Below, in pieces: positions 43,721-51,498 of a stretch of DNA of 64,000 nucleotides (positions are counted from its first letter, which is position 1; every line of letters begins with the position of its first letter). The DNA comes from Leptofilum sp965223285. GTDB lineage: Bacteria; Chloroflexota; Anaerolineae; Promineifilales; Promineifilaceae. Location: NCBI RefSeq assembly GCF_965223285.1, contig NZ_OZ244997.1, positions 5,828,001 to 5,892,000 of the forward strand, read 5' to 3'. The notes under the pieces were generated by a model. That model ran no database searches, was not told the DNA's origin, and was given only the letters and a program-made list of their open reading frames with translations. The position numbers were made by a program, and so were the translations under genes.

Positions 43721-43989
43721 TAAACATCTCCTTAAAAGGCCCCACATCTCGCTTGATGATGGCGTGTTTTAGTGCCAAAGCTATCAGTTCCGTACGGGGG
43801 ATTCATTTGCGCGGCGGTTTGAATTGGGTACGTTCCTAATAGAGCAATCAGTTAGAAATTGAACAACTTTTTGGCTATGAAGCGTATTGCCTCTGGAAAT
43901 ATTGTCCAGCCTCATAAGGTTGTAACATCTTTAACTGAATTATCTATAAGATGCTTTGGATGCAATGTTTATTACGAATGCTGCCTCAA

Positions 43990-45645
43990 CTAGCGACTGT
44001 TCAAAATCCGGGTTAAAAAGTAAACCTGCCGCAAAATGGGGGCAGCTTCCCAGCTTTCTGCCAAGCGAGGTTGGCCGCCTTCCTGAATGATGGCTGGAAT
44101 GAGCTCCAGCGAGCGCACGCCATTTGCATCCAACCAGACGTTGAGCACGGCCGTTTCTGGTGGCCCATCAATCTCAAAAGCAAAATTCCCCAAGCCGTAG
44201 ACAATCACGCCACCATTGTAAAATTCAATTCCCTGCAAAATGTGGGCGTGATGGCCAATGACTAAATCGGCCCCGGCATCGATGGCGGCGCGGGCAGCGG
44301 CCGTTTGGGGTGGGCTAGGTTCCTCGATGTACTCATAGCCGCTATGCAGCACCACGATTACTAAATCGGCTTGGGGGCGAACGGCCGTAACGTCTGCTGC
44401 AATCACCGTAGGGTCTGCCCAAGCCAGACCGGGCGTATTTTCGGTGGCAGTCCAGACCGCCGTATCAAACCCTGATACCTCGACTGGCACATGCACATAC
44501 CCCAAAAACGCTAGCGACACCCCATTGATTTGCGTGATGTGTGGCGTGTGAGCCGCATCGATGTTGCTGCCTGCACCAATCGGTACGATGCCTTGTGCCT
44601 GTAGCAAATCTATCGCTTGCAGCAATGCCTCTGGCCCATAATCCATGCCATGATTGTTCGCCAGCGACACGACATCAAAGCCAGCCAGGGCCAATGCTTC
44701 GGCTGCTTTTGGCGGAGCGCGAAACGGATAGCTTTTGAGTTCGGGCGTGCCGACATCCCCCAATGCCGATTCTACATTGCCGACGGCAATGTCTGCGCCT
44801 TGGAGCAGCGGAGCTACGTTGGCGAATGGGTAGGCGAGGTTGCCATTTTGCAGCACGATCCCCAAACCGCGATCCAGCATGATGTCGCCCACGCTGACGA
44901 GGTGAACGACGGCTTCTGGCGCGACGGCTGTTTGCAAAATGGGCAACAGCTCATTGGCGGAATGGTTTTCACTTTGCAAGGTGAGCCGATTGTGGAAGGG
45001 GTAGTTGGTATCGGTGGGTAAACGGCCGTCTACCCGCAGCGGCTTAAAATCGGGTGTAAGTTCAGACCAGGGCAGCACCACCGCCAGCTCATGCCCGTTG
45101 GCCAGAATCGCTTCTGCCTCTGCTTGACCAATCGTTTCCCATTCGGTCACAAATGGAACTGCCAACACAATTGGCTCTTGCCACACAAGCTGCCCAGGGC
45201 CATTTTCTGTTAATGTTGCATCGGCTGGTTCATTGGCTGGCACGATTTGCCAACTGCGGTTAGTGACTGCTTCAGCGAGTGCAGTCGTGACTAGTGGTTG
45301 CCACTTTTCTGGCACGGCCAGGGTGAGCGGAGCAAGTGGAGGGCTGGTGGGGGGAATGTCAGTGGGAACGGCCGTTTCGGCTTCGCTCAGTGTAGGCGTT
45401 TCTTGGGTTATCCTTGGTGTGTTTGTTGCCGGAATGGGTGTAGGTGGTGCGGGGAAAGTGCTGGCTGGCTGGGCAATTGTGGGGGCGATGGTCGGTAAGA
45501 GTTGGTTAGAAACGGCCGTTTGTCCACAACCTATCAAAAAAAAGAGTGCTAAAAAGAAAAGACGGTAGCTGGTGGCTTTTTCAGAGCAGATTAACTGGTT
45601 CCCGAGCCTAAAAATCTGCGAAATCTGCGGATAAATCTTTCTCAT
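43990..45645 (-). CDS. CapA-family lipoprotein (poly-gamma-glutamate synthesis type)
   Basis: A 551-aa envelope protein. The N-terminus has a hydrophobic stretch ending FFLIGC (lipobox Cys about 40) after an unusually long, repeat-derived leader. A Thr/Pro-rich linker and a substrate-binding-like segment (about 100-230) precede the CapA metallophosphatase-like domain (SVGDIMLDRG, DIAVGNVESALG, SLANNHGMDYG, VVLHSGYEY, IGHHAHILQG). CapA proteins act in capsule or PGA anchoring; the role here is unclear. Its ATG overlaps the stop of the VanY gene (ATGA). Confidence 0.85.
   Translation of the reverse strand: MRKIYPQISQIFRLGNQLICSEKATSYRLFFLALFFLIGCGQTAVSNQLLPTIAPTIAQPASTFPAPPTPIPATNTPRITQETPTLSEAETAVPTDIPPTSPPLAPLTLAVPEKWQPLVTTALAEAVTNRSWQIVPANEPADATLTENGPGQLVWQEPIVLAVPFVTEWETIGQAEAEAILANGHELAVVLPWSELTPDFKPLRVDGRLPTDTNYPFHNRLTLQSENHSANELLPILQTAVAPEAVVHLVSVGDIMLDRGLGIVLQNGNLAYPFANVAPLLQGADIAVGNVESALGDVGTPELKSYPFRAPPKAAEALALAGFDVVSLANNHGMDYGPEALLQAIDLLQAQGIVPIGAGSNIDAAHTPHITQINGVSLAFLGYVHVPVEVSGFDTAVWTATENTPGLAWADPTVIAADVTAVRPQADLVIVVLHSGYEYIEEPSPPQTAAARAAIDAGADLVIGHHAHILQGIEFYNGGVIVYGLGNFAFEIDGPPETAVLNVWLDANGVRSLELIPAIIQEGGQPRLAESWEAAPILRQVYFLTRILNSR
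45610..45640. repeat. Family A repeat encoding part of the CapA N-terminus
   Basis: AAAAATCTGCGAAATCTGCGG read on the minus strand supplies the residues around RKIYPQISQIF before the signal sequence. Confidence 0.5.
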
Positions 45646-46547
45646 GGGATGCAAGGTTCTGGTTGGTTGAGCAGTTGATATTCAGTCAGGTACATCTCTA
45701 AATCGAGCAACAAGGTAGCCATCTCCTCGCCCACGTAGCGAAAATGCCACGGTTCGTAATAAAAGCCAGTCATTTCCAATGCGCCACGCGGGTAGCTGAG
45801 CGTAAATCCGTAGCGGTGCGCGTTCTGTGCGAGCCAGACGCCCTCGCTGGTTTGGTAAAAGTAGGTGTGAAATTGAATATCGGGGATGCCCACGATGCCT
45901 GCCAGTTCTGGTGAGCCAAAATCAACCGTTGTGCCTAGCTGGTGTTCGCTGTGGCCGGGGCGGGCACTAAGAATGGCGGCTCGTTCAGGCTCCTCCCGGT
46001 TCCATTTGTCCCAGCTAATTGCTTGGGCGGCATAGCTACGGTAACCAGACAAAATTCGCGGCTGCAAGCCTGCGCTTTGCATGTCGGCAATCATCTGGAT
46101 GAGCGGCTGCAAGGCAATCTGGCGGAGTTCGGTTGGAAAGCCCAGCGTCACGTCTACAGGCAGGTAGTCGGTGAGCAACACCAAATCTTGTGGTGCATAC
46201 TCACGGCTTAGGCCATAGGTTTGGGTGACGATGGTGAACAAATCGTCTTGTGGAATGCGCTTGCTGCAAGGGCTTATGGGCGTGGGTGTTAACGTAGCGG
46301 TTGGGGTGGATGTGGGCAGTTGCGTGACTGTTGTCGTGGCAATTGGTTGTGGTGTAATGGTGGGTGGAGGTAGTTCGGCGGCAACGTTGTTTTTTGGAGT
46401 GGGTAGTGGCGTAGATACGGCCGTTGCTAATCCGGTCGGTACGAAAGTGGGCAACTGTGGCGGATTGAAAGTTGCTTCCACACCACAGCCTGCTATCAAG
46501 AGCGTGCCCAGAAATATTGTTGCCCAGTGAAATCCCCATTTTTTCAT
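45642..46547 (-). CDS. VanY-type D-alanyl-D-alanine carboxypeptidase lipoprotein (M15B)
   Basis: A 301-aa lipoprotein. The signal peptide ends LLIAGC (about Cys21), then a long Thr/Pro linker with repeated TPT/TTT words (about 30-95). The peptidase domain has LSGYRSYAAQ, the zinc motif SEHQLGTTVDFG (H-x6-D) and EPWHFRYVG. It trims peptidoglycan stem peptides outside the membrane. It is first in a two-gene unit with CapA and is divergent from the Lrp regulator (about 120 bp gap). Confidence 0.9.
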   Translation of the reverse strand: MKKWGFHWATIFLGTLLIAGCGVEATFNPPQLPTFVPTGLATAVSTPLPTPKNNVAAELPPPTITPQPIATTTVTQLPTSTPTATLTPTPISPCSKRIPQDDLFTIVTQTYGLSREYAPQDLVLLTDYLPVDVTLGFPTELRQIALQPLIQMIADMQSAGLQPRILSGYRSYAAQAISWDKWNREEPERAAILSARPGHSEHQLGTTVDFGSPELAGIVGIPDIQFHTYFYQTSEGVWLAQNAHRYGFTLSYPRGALEMTGFYYEPWHFRYVGEEMATLLLDLEMYLTEYQLLNQPEPCIP

Positions 46548-46669
46548 CGTGGCAGATTGTACCAAAGTCGCCCAAAAATGGGAATTGACAAACTGAAACG
46601 AACCCGTATAATTTTCTAAGATTAATATTAAATAACGAAAAAATTACTGCAAAAATAAGAAATGGTAGC

Positions 46670-47149
46670 ATGATTGACGAAACTGATGCGCAAATACTTG
46701 ATCTTTTACAGCAAGACGGCCGTTTATCCAACGCCGCCATTGCTGAACAGGTAGGTTTAACAACCTCCACTGTTTTTGAGCGAGTCAAAAAGTTGGAGAG
46801 GAAAGGCTTCATCCAAAAATATGTAGCCGTGGTCGATCCGCAAAAGTTAGGCAAGCCGATTACCGCCTTCATTCGGTTGGTTATTGGCACAGCCCCCGGC
46901 GAGGATTACGCTGCCTGCAAGCAAGATTTTGTGGATCAATGCCTGGCTGAGCCAGACATTTTGGAATGTCACTCTGTCGCTGGTGAAGAATGTTATTTGC
47001 TGAAGGTGCGTGTTGCTAACACGGGCGAATTGGAGAAGCTGCTAGAGCGGCTGCGAACCTACACGCTCGTCGCTAAATCAACCAGCAGCATTGTGATGTC
47101 CACTTTCAAAGAGGAGATGCGTATCTCTGCTGAAGGATCTGTTTCATGA
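46670..47149 (+). CDS. Lrp/AsnC family transcriptional regulator
   Basis: A 159-aa DNA-binding protein: N-terminal winged HTH (IDETDAQILDLLQQDGRLSNAAIAEQVGLTT split over residues 1-32) and a C-terminal RAM/AsnC effector domain from about residue 70 (ILECHSVAGEECYLLKV). These regulators sense amino acids and form octamers. It is divergent from vanY and overlaps the DinB gene by 4 nt (ATGA), so the targets may be local, but this is inference. Confidence 0.92.
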   Translation: MIDETDAQILDLLQQDGRLSNAAIAEQVGLTTSTVFERVKKLERKGFIQKYVAVVDPQKLGKPITAFIRLVIGTAPGEDYAACKQDFVDQCLAEPDILECHSVAGEECYLLKVRVANTGELEKLLERLRTYTLVAKSTSSIVMSTFKEEMRISAEGSVS

Positions 47150-47625
47150 GTCGAGCTGAGAAGATTGCCCTGTATGGACAGGCTGCCGAGTTGCTAGAGG
47201 TTGCGTTAGCTAAATTTCCTCGCGAGATGTGGCAATATCGCTCGGAAGTTGATGACTGGACAATTCACGAAATCATCGTTCATATAACCGACAGTGAGGC
47301 AAATAGCTACGTGCGCTGCCGCCGTTTCATTGCCGAACCTGGTGAACAGTTGATGGCTTATGATGAAAACCAGTGGGCTAGGGTGTTGGATTATCACAAG
47401 TTGGATGCGGATACGGCCGTTTCCCTCTTCAAATGGCTGCGGCAAAGCTCGTATGAGCTAATCCAGACTGTGCCAGAAGCTACTTGGCAAAACAAAGCCC
47501 ACCACTCCGAAGAGGGTAAGATGGCTTTCGCCGACTGGTTAGACATCTACAGCCGCCATGTTCCCGACCACATTGCCCAAATGGAGCGAATTTGCCAGGC
47601 GTGGCAACAAGAAAAACCTGACTGA
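47146..47625 (+). CDS. DinB family protein
   Basis: A 159-aa four-helix-bundle protein of the DinB/YfiT superfamily. Three metal-binding histidines are plausible: the one in DWTIHEIIVHITDSE and those in SRHVPDHIAQME near the C-terminus. The superfamily includes bacillithiol- and mycothiol-dependent transferases; many members have no known substrate. It is translationally coupled to the Lrp gene. Confidence 0.82.
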   Translation: MSRAEKIALYGQAAELLEVALAKFPREMWQYRSEVDDWTIHEIIVHITDSEANSYVRCRRFIAEPGEQLMAYDENQWARVLDYHKLDADTAVSLFKWLRQSSYELIQTVPEATWQNKAHHSEEGKMAFADWLDIYSRHVPDHIAQMERICQAWQQEKPD

Positions 47626-47711
47626 TTTCCCGCAAGTTCTGGATCGATTTGCCGCGTCCGAACGGTTATAAATAAAAGAAATATCACCCAAATTCAACAA
47701 CAGGAATTGTT

Positions 47712-48641
47712 ATGAAATTGAAGAACTTTTTACTTCTGATCTTGCTGGCTGCCTTGTGGGGGCCGTCCTTCTTGTTCATCAAAGTCGCCGTGGCCGAGAT
47801 TCCACCAATTACGCTAGTTTTGGGGCGCGTAGGGATTGCGGCCGTTTTGCTGACGCTGCTACTGCTCTTTCAAGGAAAAGCATTCCCCAAAAGCAATACC
47901 ATCTGGCGACATTTGGCAGTGGTGGCGGCGGTACAAAATGCCATCCCGTTTGTGCTTTTTAGCTGGGGTGAGCAATATATCGACAGTGCCTTGGCTTCCA
48001 TCCTCAATGGCACCACGCCAATTTTTACGATTGTTATTGCCCACTTTTTTGCGGCCGATGATCGGCTGACGCCAACCAAACTAATTGGCGTACTGATTGG
48101 CTTTGGTGGGCTGATGTTGCTCATTTCGCCTTCCTTTGTCGATGGTTTGCAGGCTTCCACGCTGGGGTTATTAGGCGTGGCATTGGCGGCGGTGCTGTAC
48201 GGGGTGGCTATTGTTTACACGCGCAACAATTTGCGAGGCCTACCGCCGCTCGTGGCCCCTGCTGGGCAGATGATTTTGGCTTCGCTTTATCTGCTGCCGC
48301 TGTCGTTGCTGATTGAACGGCCGTACAATATCCCAACCCTCTCCTTACCCGTCATTGGCTCTTTATTGGCACTTGGCGTGTTGGGAACGGCCGCAGCGTT
48401 CATTGTCTATTATCGCTTGTTGGAAACTGCCCCGGCGAGCTACGTTTCCATGACAACCTACATCATTCCTATCTTTGGCGTGATTTTGGGGGTTTTGGTG
48501 CTGGATGAGCAGCTTACCTGGCACGCCTACGCAGGCTTTGGGCTCATTTTGCTGGGGGTGATGATTGTGAATGGGTTGTTGAAGATTGGTGGGAAACGGC
48601 CGTCTGCCACGCCACACCCTTCTCAAGAACCCACATCATAA
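47712..48641 (+). CDS. EamA/DMT-superfamily transporter
   Basis: A 309-aa inner-membrane protein with ten TM helices in two EamA repeats (about 5-140 and 150-290); AALWGPSFLFIKVAV and the later PASYVSMTTYIIPIFGVILGVL are family blocks. It is likely a metabolite or amino-acid exporter, fitting a neighbouring Lrp regulator. It lies 86 bp after the DinB gene. Confidence 0.88.
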   Translation: MKLKNFLLLILLAALWGPSFLFIKVAVAEIPPITLVLGRVGIAAVLLTLLLLFQGKAFPKSNTIWRHLAVVAAVQNAIPFVLFSWGEQYIDSALASILNGTTPIFTIVIAHFFAADDRLTPTKLIGVLIGFGGLMLLISPSFVDGLQASTLGLLGVALAAVLYGVAIVYTRNNLRGLPPLVAPAGQMILASLYLLPLSLLIERPYNIPTLSLPVIGSLLALGVLGTAAAFIVYYRLLETAPASYVSMTTYIIPIFGVILGVLVLDEQLTWHAYAGFGLILLGVMIVNGLLKIGGKRPSATPHPSQEPTS

Positions 48642-48826
48642 TTTGCCTTTATCATAATGCATAATACAGGTTGTGCGGATTTATTCTGTGCAACCTGCAA
48701 CAGGCTTAAATAGATCTTCCCAAATTGGAATTTGATTAGCAGCATTTGCCAGACCTTTGCATTTGTTTCAAATAGTTTAATCTTTCAGGACATCAGCAAT
48801 AAAATTTGAGCACTCAAGAGGTAAAA

Positions 48827-49978
48827 ATGGTTCTTAGCCGTGGAAAGCTCTTACTGTGTTTTACTGTTTTGCTTAGTTTCGTGGCGTGCAACGTTTTAGA
48901 GTCGCCAAATGCAATATCCGAACTGCCCACAACAGAATCTAAGGTTACGGCCGTTTTAGCTCCTACCACCACACTAACCCCGGCAATCTTTCCTACTGAC
49001 ACTGCTGTTCCTCAATCTGACGTTGACATAACCGCAGCACCTCTATATGAAGTTCCCCTTTTTTCCACCTGGCAATCATACGAAAATCAAGGGCTCAAAT
49101 TGGCAATGCGCTATCCGCCTGACTGGTTTTTGACCCAGCGTGGCAATGGTTTGACCTTGACTGCTCCAGAAATGGTGAATATTGGCTCAGAAAGCATTCC
49201 GTGGTTAATTTGGGTTTCAGAACATCCCAAATTTGCCGAAGATGCATCGCTTTTTGATGTGATTGTCAATGAATATCACTTCCCGAACGTGATTGAGCAA
49301 TTTGAAGAATCACTGACCGAGGAAATCATAAACGGCCGTACCGCCTATCGCTCTACAATCATCCCGGCAGCACCTGGGGGACAACTCTCTGTTTTCTTTG
49401 AAGTGGATGATCGGTTTGTGGAGGTCACGTTGCGGCCATTTGATGCGGAACGGCCGTATGAAAACCAGGAAGCATTGTCACAGTTATTTGCCACCTTTCT
49501 AGAAACGGTGACATTTTTAGAAGAACAAAGCTCAGAGGAGGATTCTGAATTAGGGTCAATCTTTACCAGTCAGGATTATGGTTTTTCCGTGTCGGTTCCT
49601 CCCGGCTGGACGGTTGTAAGCAGCTTGCGACATCGTGTATCGTTGGTGAAACAAGGCACCGGAATTTCTCTAAGATTTGGTGTGAAGTGGGCAACCGATG
49701 AGATTGATCTAGTACGGACAGGTGTATCTGCCGGAGATTTTTTCCCTAGAGAATCAGTCATATTTTTGGGCGAACCGATTGCCAGCGACGAGCTAATATA
49801 CTTGGGCAAAGTCAAAGCTATCTTCTATGAGAAAGCAGTTGAGATCGTACGCGGAAATTTGATTTTTGTCATTACGGTGGAAAGCAATCAACTTGATTAT
49901 GAAGCCATCGAAATTCCAGATGATATTAAGGCAGAAGCAGATGCTATCGTTGCTTCAGTAGTACGAATCAACGAATAA
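48827..49978 (+). CDS. Hypothetical lipoprotein with two PsbP-like repeats
   Basis: A 383-aa lipoprotein. The signal peptide ends LSFVAC, followed by a Thr/Pro linker. Two similar beta domains start at YENQGLKLAMRYPPDWFL (about 85) and SQDYGFSVSVPPGWTVV (about 250), the pattern of PsbP/Mog1-like folds in extracytoplasmic proteins. Function unknown. An upstream in-frame TTG (48806) is rejected because AGAGGT favours ATG 48827. Confidence 0.65.
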   Translation: MVLSRGKLLLCFTVLLSFVACNVLESPNAISELPTTESKVTAVLAPTTTLTPAIFPTDTAVPQSDVDITAAPLYEVPLFSTWQSYENQGLKLAMRYPPDWFLTQRGNGLTLTAPEMVNIGSESIPWLIWVSEHPKFAEDASLFDVIVNEYHFPNVIEQFEESLTEEIINGRTAYRSTIIPAAPGGQLSVFFEVDDRFVEVTLRPFDAERPYENQEALSQLFATFLETVTFLEEQSSEEDSELGSIFTSQDYGFSVSVPPGWTVVSSLRHRVSLVKQGTGISLRFGVKWATDEIDLVRTGVSAGDFFPRESVIFLGEPIASDELIYLGKVKAIFYEKAVEIVRGNLIFVITVESNQLDYEAIEIPDDIKAEADAIVASVVRINE

Positions 49979-49987
49979 GCTCCCTTG

Positions 49988-50053
49988 TAAATAAACCTCC
50001 GCAAGTTTTTTCTCGAACATAGTTTGCGGATGGAACCTGCAGGAGGCTGGTTA
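49988..50053. repeat. Dispersed repeat, family E (CCTCCGCAAG / CCTGCAGGAGG)
   Basis: AACCTCCGCAAG and GAACCTGCAGGAGGCTGG words like those in the hairpin at 54078-54126 and at 47630. It lies just upstream of the gene at 50064. Confidence 0.4.
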
Positions 50054-50063
50054 AAGGGAAAAA

Positions 50064-50876
50064 ATGAAATTGCTGTCAAAGTCGTTAACTTGGCTAGTTG
50101 TAATAGTGCTGCTCATCAATTTGTTGGCAGTGTCGCCAACGACCGTTTATGCTTGCACGTGCGCCCCACCGGGATCACCTGCCGAGGAGTTGGAACGGGC
50201 AACGGCCGTCTTTGCTGGCAAGGTCACCCAAATTGATGCCCCTCAGGGACTGCTCAAAAGCAGTGCCGACCCCGTCCAGATCACGTTTCAGGTCTCTGAA
50301 GTGTGGAAAGGGTCGGTGCGGGCAACCCAACTGGCAAAAACGGTTCGCAGCGATGCCTCCTGTGGTTATTCCTTTGCAATCGGCCAGGAATATTTGGTGT
50401 ATGCCAGCGGCAGCGAAACCGACCCGGAAGTATGGTTATGCAGCCGCACCGCCCCACTGGCAGCGGCGGCCGAAGATTTGCTCGCTTTAGGCAGTGGTGA
50501 AATCCCCATATCGGATTCCAGCGGTTCAGCTAACTTCACGAGCTGGCTGCCCTCCATATTTTTTATGCTTTTGGGATTGTTTTTGCTGACGGCGGGGCTG
50601 TTCACACCCCGGCTAAACCGCTGGCTAGGCTTTGGTGAGCGCAGTCGCCTTTTTACCGTTCCACGCTTCCAGCGGTCGGCGCGTCGCGTGGAATTTGTGA
50701 GCCGGGCCGTGCAGGTACTGCTTGGCCTCGGCTTTTTGCTGCGAGGCATCGGGCACAATCTATATCCTCATGCCATCCTCAATCTTGTCTCGTGGCTTTT
50801 GTTGGGATTGGCTGTCGTTGGCATCCTCGTCACTATTGGCCTCACCCTGGGCAGTTGGCGAGCCGGAGGGGAGTAA
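50064..50876 (+). CDS. Secreted/membrane protein with NTR (TIMP-like) domain
   Basis: A 270-aa protein. A signal peptide precedes CTCAPPGSPAEELERATAVFAG, the Cys-x-Cys start of NTR/TIMP-like domains, with VSEVWKGS and the partner cysteine in DASCGYSFAIGQEYLVYA. After about residue 145 there are three to four TM helices (LPSIFFMLLGLFLLTAGLF; VQVLLGLGFLLRG; LVSWLLLGLAVVGILV). Ligand unknown. The sigma/partner pair follows 67 bp later in the same direction. Confidence 0.65.
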   Translation: MKLLSKSLTWLVVIVLLINLLAVSPTTVYACTCAPPGSPAEELERATAVFAGKVTQIDAPQGLLKSSADPVQITFQVSEVWKGSVRATQLAKTVRSDASCGYSFAIGQEYLVYASGSETDPEVWLCSRTAPLAAAAEDLLALGSGEIPISDSSGSANFTSWLPSIFFMLLGLFLLTAGLFTPRLNRWLGFGERSRLFTVPRFQRSARRVEFVSRAVQVLLGLGFLLRGIGHNLYPHAILNLVSWLLLGLAVVGILVTIGLTLGSWRAGGE

Positions 50877-50943
50877 AATGGGTAAAAATCGGGAGCAACC
50901 CGTTTCCTTTTCGCCCTAACTTCGTTAAGCAGGGTAGGAGAAT

Positions 50944-51498
50944 GTGATATTGAGCTGTGAACGGGAGCTTATTGCCCAGGCGGCACGCGGAGACGAAACG
51001 GCCGTCCTCACACTCTACACTCAGCACAAAACGGCCGTTTACACCTACGTCTACTACCGGGCAGGCGGTGATCACGTGTTGGCCGAGGAGATCACGGCTG
51101 AAGTGTTCATGCGCCTTGTCGCTCGGCTGCCTCACTTTGTCTACCGAGGACGCCCGCTGCTGGCCTGGCTTTATACCGTAGCGCGTCACTGTTTGGCGGA
51201 TCATTTTCGGCGAAGCGGCCGTTTCACCCGGCAGCCGCTGTCTGAAAAACTCCCGGCTCAAACGACCAGTCCAGAACAATATGCCCAGCAAAGCCTGGCC
51301 GTCGATCATCTGGCTCAGGCCATCTCCCGGCTTACCGAAGCCCAGCGCGACGTGATCATTCTTCGCTTTATTGAAGGGCGCAGCGTGGCTGAAACGGCCG
51401 AACTGCTCGGTAAAAAAGAAGGGTCTGTCAAGACCCTGACGCGGCGTGCCCTGGCCGCCTTGCACCGTCAGCTACACCACGAACCAGACCATGAATAA
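50944..51498 (+). CDS. RNA polymerase sigma factor, ECF type
   Basis: A 184-aa sigma-70-family factor with region 2 (VLTLYTQHKTAVYTYVYYRAG, then EEITAEVFMRLVARL and PLLAWLYTVARHCLADHFRR) and region 4 (LTEAQRDVIILRFIEGRSVAETAELLGKKEGSVKTLTRRAL). The start is GTG 50944 or TTG 50950 after AGGAG (50936-50940). The 3' end overlaps the next gene by 8 nt; that gene is a membrane protein likely to hold the sigma factor inactive. The operon promoter was not identified. Confidence 0.9.
   Translation: MILSCERELIAQAARGDETAVLTLYTQHKTAVYTYVYYRAGGDHVLAEEITAEVFMRLVARLPHFVYRGRPLLAWLYTVARHCLADHFRRSGRFTRQPLSEKLPAQTTSPEQYAQQSLAVDHLAQAISRLTEAQRDVIILRFIEGRSVAETAELLGKKEGSVKTLTRRALAALHRQLHHEPDHE

Noticed and set aside
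46201..46890. 229-codon minus-strand frame over the Lrp and VanY starts
   Set aside because: Overlaps two well-supported genes; its translation is a Thr/His-rich shadow of the VanY linker.
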